DNA of 47,455 nucleotides from a virus: positions 1 through 47,455 of IMG/VR virus record IMGVR_UViG_3300027746_000031; one strand, 5' to 3'. Positions 45,791-47,455 of this stretch are shown one piece after another (within the stretch, counting starts at the first letter, position 1; the number at the start of each line of letters is the position of its first letter). Both the position numbers and the translations under genes were made by a program. The notes under the pieces are model-generated. The model made no database searches and had not been told where the DNA came from. It saw nothing but the letters and a program-made list of their open reading frames with translations.

Positions 45791-45957
45791 GACCACGGCT
45801 CCGCGTTATTGGGCTCCGACGTCCCATGCTGCGCTTCCGCATCTTCCAGTTTCGGTTCCGACTTATCCCAGCCACCGGTGATCGCCCGGTACATTAGCCT
45901 GAACCCAACATACGCAGCCGCAAGCACGGCTATGACTTCAAGTGTTTCGTATTTCAC
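45787..45957 (-). CDS. Small single-pass membrane protein
   Basis: A 56-residue protein from a GTG at 45957 (GTGA). MKYETLEVIAVLAAAYVGFR forms one membrane segment; the C-terminal half is acidic and disordered. It overlaps the next start (ATGA). Confidence 0.5.
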   Translation of the reverse strand: MKYETLEVIAVLAAAYVGFRLMYRAITGGWDKSEPKLEDAEAQHGTSEPNNAEPWS

Positions 45958-46001
45958 AGGTCACCCCCAAATCCTTTTGTTGATAGATCATCTTCTTCCA
46001 T
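45954..46001 (-). CDS. Possible 15-residue peptide
   Basis: A strong ribosome binding site (AGGGGAGGG) stands right before an ATG opening MEEDDLSTKGFGGDL, and the stop overlaps the next start as GTGA. The frame may serve to couple translation rather than make a stable peptide. Weak call. Confidence 0.3.
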   Translation of the reverse strand: MEEDDLSTKGFGGDL

Positions 46002-46011
46002 TCCCTCCCCT

Positions 46012-46677
46012 TCACGCCACCATACTAAACTTCGTCACCCAAACCCATTCGTTCTTCGCCGCAGCCCCGAGGCCGTTGACGGAGTCCCAGAGATGGAAGT
46101 ACGATGTCCGGGCGTTGACATAGACCGTTCCGTGGTCCCTGTCGTGCCGCCAGCCGCTATGCCCGACGCCCATGCCGTCGTGAAACAGTGCGCCCTCAGC
46201 CTTCGCCCCCTCCTCCGTGATCTCGTGCAGGCGCTCAGGGTAAGAGCGCACCACCACCGAAGAATCGCGGCTCATCCACCGGCACATGAACATGCCCGGG
46301 CGGAGTTTGCCAAACCTCGCGCCGACGATTGCCGGGGTGCTGTCAGCTTCGTACCAGATCGGCGAACCTTCCGGCACTTCACTTGGCGGCAGATCGTTGT
46401 AGCAGGCACTGGCCCGGTACGCCTCCCGATGCCACAGCCCGTCGCCGGAGACTCCGTATGGCGACCTAACCGTAATGACCTCGCCAGTTTCCTTATGCTG
46501 AAAGTCGAACTGACCGCGTGGAATTCCGTATAGTTCCCCAAGGCATTCCCATTCGCCAGGCGCTTCGTTGATCCGCTTCAGCCCCCGGGCCCGCCGCGTC
46601 TCGGTCTTTAGATATGCCCGGCACGCACGCACCATCGGCGCGGAATACAGGATTGGGCGGTCGATTTTAGCTCCCAC
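46012..46677 (-). CDS. ASCH-like RNA-binding domain protein
   Basis: A 221-residue protein matching the phage ASCH-type pattern: RPILYSAPMVRACRAYLKTETRR at the start (interrupted here after the TETRR motif), SPYGVSGDGLWHREAYRA, RPGMFMCRWMSRDSSV, the ERLHEITEEGAKAEG helix and a final LWDSVNG plus NEWVWVTKF. ASCH proteins are PUA-like and bind or modify RNA; phage copies are common but uncharacterised. The start is the GTG at 46677 overlapping the upstream stop. Confidence 0.8.
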   Translation of the reverse strand: MGAKIDRPILYSAPMVRACRAYLKTETRRARGLKRINEAPGEWECLGELYGIPRGQFDFQHKETGEVITVRSPYGVSGDGLWHREAYRASACYNDLPPSEVPEGSPIWYEADSTPAIVGARFGKLRPGMFMCRWMSRDSSVVVRSYPERLHEITEEGAKAEGALFHDGMGVGHSGWRHDRDHGTVYVNARTSYFHLWDSVNGLGAAAKNEWVWVTKFSMVA

Positions 46678-47245
46678 GCTCCACCTTCACTTTCCGGGAG
46701 TAGTCCACATCCCAGCTCAACAACTTCGCGTTTGCTGCGTTGAACGCATCCACAGCAGCCTGAAGATAGTCGCGGCCTTTAATATGGTCAATGGCGTCCT
46801 CGAAAGACTCCTGCGTAGCGTTTTCAAGGATGCCGTCAAGGTCAAGTGCTACAACGCGGGACGACGTGCAGCAGTAGGCGAACTCTACGCCACAGCCCTT
46901 TTCGAGACAATCCTCAAGTTCGTCAACGTCTGAGAAATACCCGTCGCCGTAGCTTCCGCCTGGGACGCCCTCACAGTAAACCGGCCCGTCGTAATTCTCG
47001 ACCAGCGTGGCCTTCTCCAAGCGCGCCAGATCCATCGTGCCTCTGCGTAGCCGATCACACGCCGCATGATAATGCCCTGGGTGCTTCTTCTCTTCCGCCG
47101 TCAGCGGCCCGCCGCACTCCCAGCATGTGCAGCATTTCTCGGAGATGTCAAACTGCGTTCGGCCTCGCGCCGGGGCCCCGCATGACGTGCAGATGGAGAT
47201 GTTCGTTTCGCTGCCATTGGGCAGACGTAGGAATACGGCGTTCAT
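46667..47245 (-). CDS. Zinc-finger hypothetical protein
   Basis: A 192-residue protein. The N-terminal 65 residues have CTSCGAPARG, KCCTCWECGGPL and HAAC, enough for two zinc sites. The C-terminal part has beta segments and a helix (SFEDAIDHIKGRDYLQAAVD). Proteins with this zinc arrangement are frequent in phage accessory regions; no function is known. Confidence 0.55.
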   Translation of the reverse strand: MNAVFLRLPNGSETNISICTSCGAPARGRTQFDISEKCCTCWECGGPLTAEEKKHPGHYHAACDRLRRGTMDLARLEKATLVENYDGPVYCEGVPGGSYGDGYFSDVDELEDCLEKGCGVEFAYCCTSSRVVALDLDGILENATQESFEDAIDHIKGRDYLQAAVDAFNAANAKLLSWDVDYSRKVKVERGS

Positions 47246-47257
47246 TGTGCGGCTCCT

Positions 47258-47455
47258 TTATTGCTTGCAGATTTGCCGAGCAAGCGTGACAAAAGCGAAC
47301 GCTGCCTGAAGAGATACAACGCCATTCCCTGCCGCCCTGAGTTGGTCGGTACGGGAGCCAGCCAAAACAGCGGCCAATTCATCATCCAGGTTACAAACAA
47401 GGCGTTCAATCTCCGCCTGTGAGATGGCAGGTCGCAGTTCTGGGTGCCGCACCAG
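47258..47455 (-). CDS. C-terminal part of a putative DNA (cytosine-5) methyltransferase
   Basis: The frame is open to the window edge. The 66 visible residues end with DQLRAAGNGVVSLQAAFAFV, which matches the R-x-x-x-x-G-N-x-V-V-x-x-Q-A end motif of phage C5 methyltransferases (motif X region). The catalytic part lies outside the window, so the enzyme type is inferred from this motif alone. A gap of 12 bp separates it from the next gene. Confidence 0.55.
   Translation of the reverse strand: MVRHPELRPAISQAEIERLVCNLDDELAAVLAGSRTDQLRAAGNGVVSLQAAFAFVTLARQICKQ

Overview
The window is part of a tailed double-stranded DNA phage genome (or prophage/metagenomic phage contig). It encodes a large terminase, a P22-type portal, a scaffold-like protein, a major capsid protein, an S74-chaperone tail fibre and a beta-helix tailspike, but no tape measure, tail tube or sheath. 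A podovirus-like virion is the simplest inference. The host is not shown. Three genes of the virion module carry Sec signal peptides ending in A-Q-T or G-Q-T, a style familiar from Acidobacteriota, so an acidobacterial host is a weak guess.

Layout. (1) 1-23990, minus strand: the packaging and structural module, read right to left. It starts with a PD-(D/E)XK nuclease and a run of small accessory genes (22617-20174: DUF1737-like, a membrane protein, a ribbon-helix-helix protein, zinc-ribbon proteins). Then come an HExxH protein, terL, portal, a 2H phosphoesterase, scaffold, capsid, connector-like proteins, the S74 fibre, a family of repeat-module virion proteins and the tailspike. One 47-codon helix-turn-helix gene (2589-2732) points the other way inside this module. 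(2) 24591-29261, plus strand: a cassette of short cysteine-rich genes with a serine recombinase, closed by a strong terminator and flanked by 48-bp direct repeats (44/48 identical). (3) 29380-30246, minus strand: a lone DNA-binding gene, possibly the small terminase. (4) 30247-31046: non-coding, AT-rich in part, with TGAGCAGGGT iterons; the best origin candidate. (5) 31047-42174, plus strand: a tightly packed early-type cluster with a ribbon-helix-helix regulator, a PAPS-reductase-like protein, a reduced ComM-like ATPase, tiny membrane peptides and many unknowns, ending at a bidirectional terminator. (6) 42260-47455, minus strand: replication and accessory genes (VirE-type helicase, CHC2 zinc-finger protein without Toprim, ASCH-like protein, the tail of a putative DNA methyltransferase).

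How it works together. Most genes overlap their neighbour by ATGA, GTGA, TAATG or ATGCGTAG junctions, so translation is probably coupled through long operons. Five genes that begin transcription units (2589, 7109, 23990, 30246, 31047) have no clear Shine-Dalgarno but a -10-like hexamer 6-8 nt before the start codon, which points to leaderless transcripts. Genes restarting inside the plus-strand clusters instead carry structured leaders: a GGCC-GAGA-GGCC tetraloop hairpin (four copies) or a two-hairpin element with a GATCT loop (three copies, with stem covariation). Both leader families occur in the recombinase cassette and in the right cluster, so the two regions share a regulatory style.

The strongest novelty candidates are the direct-repeat-flanked recombinase cassette, the two leader families, the recurring leaderless starts, the set of single-pass membrane micropeptides, the ComM-like protein lacking its Walker B region, and the secreted virion proteins. 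No tRNA, rRNA, CRISPR array or IS element was recognised, and no endolysin, DNA polymerase or RNA polymerase was found.
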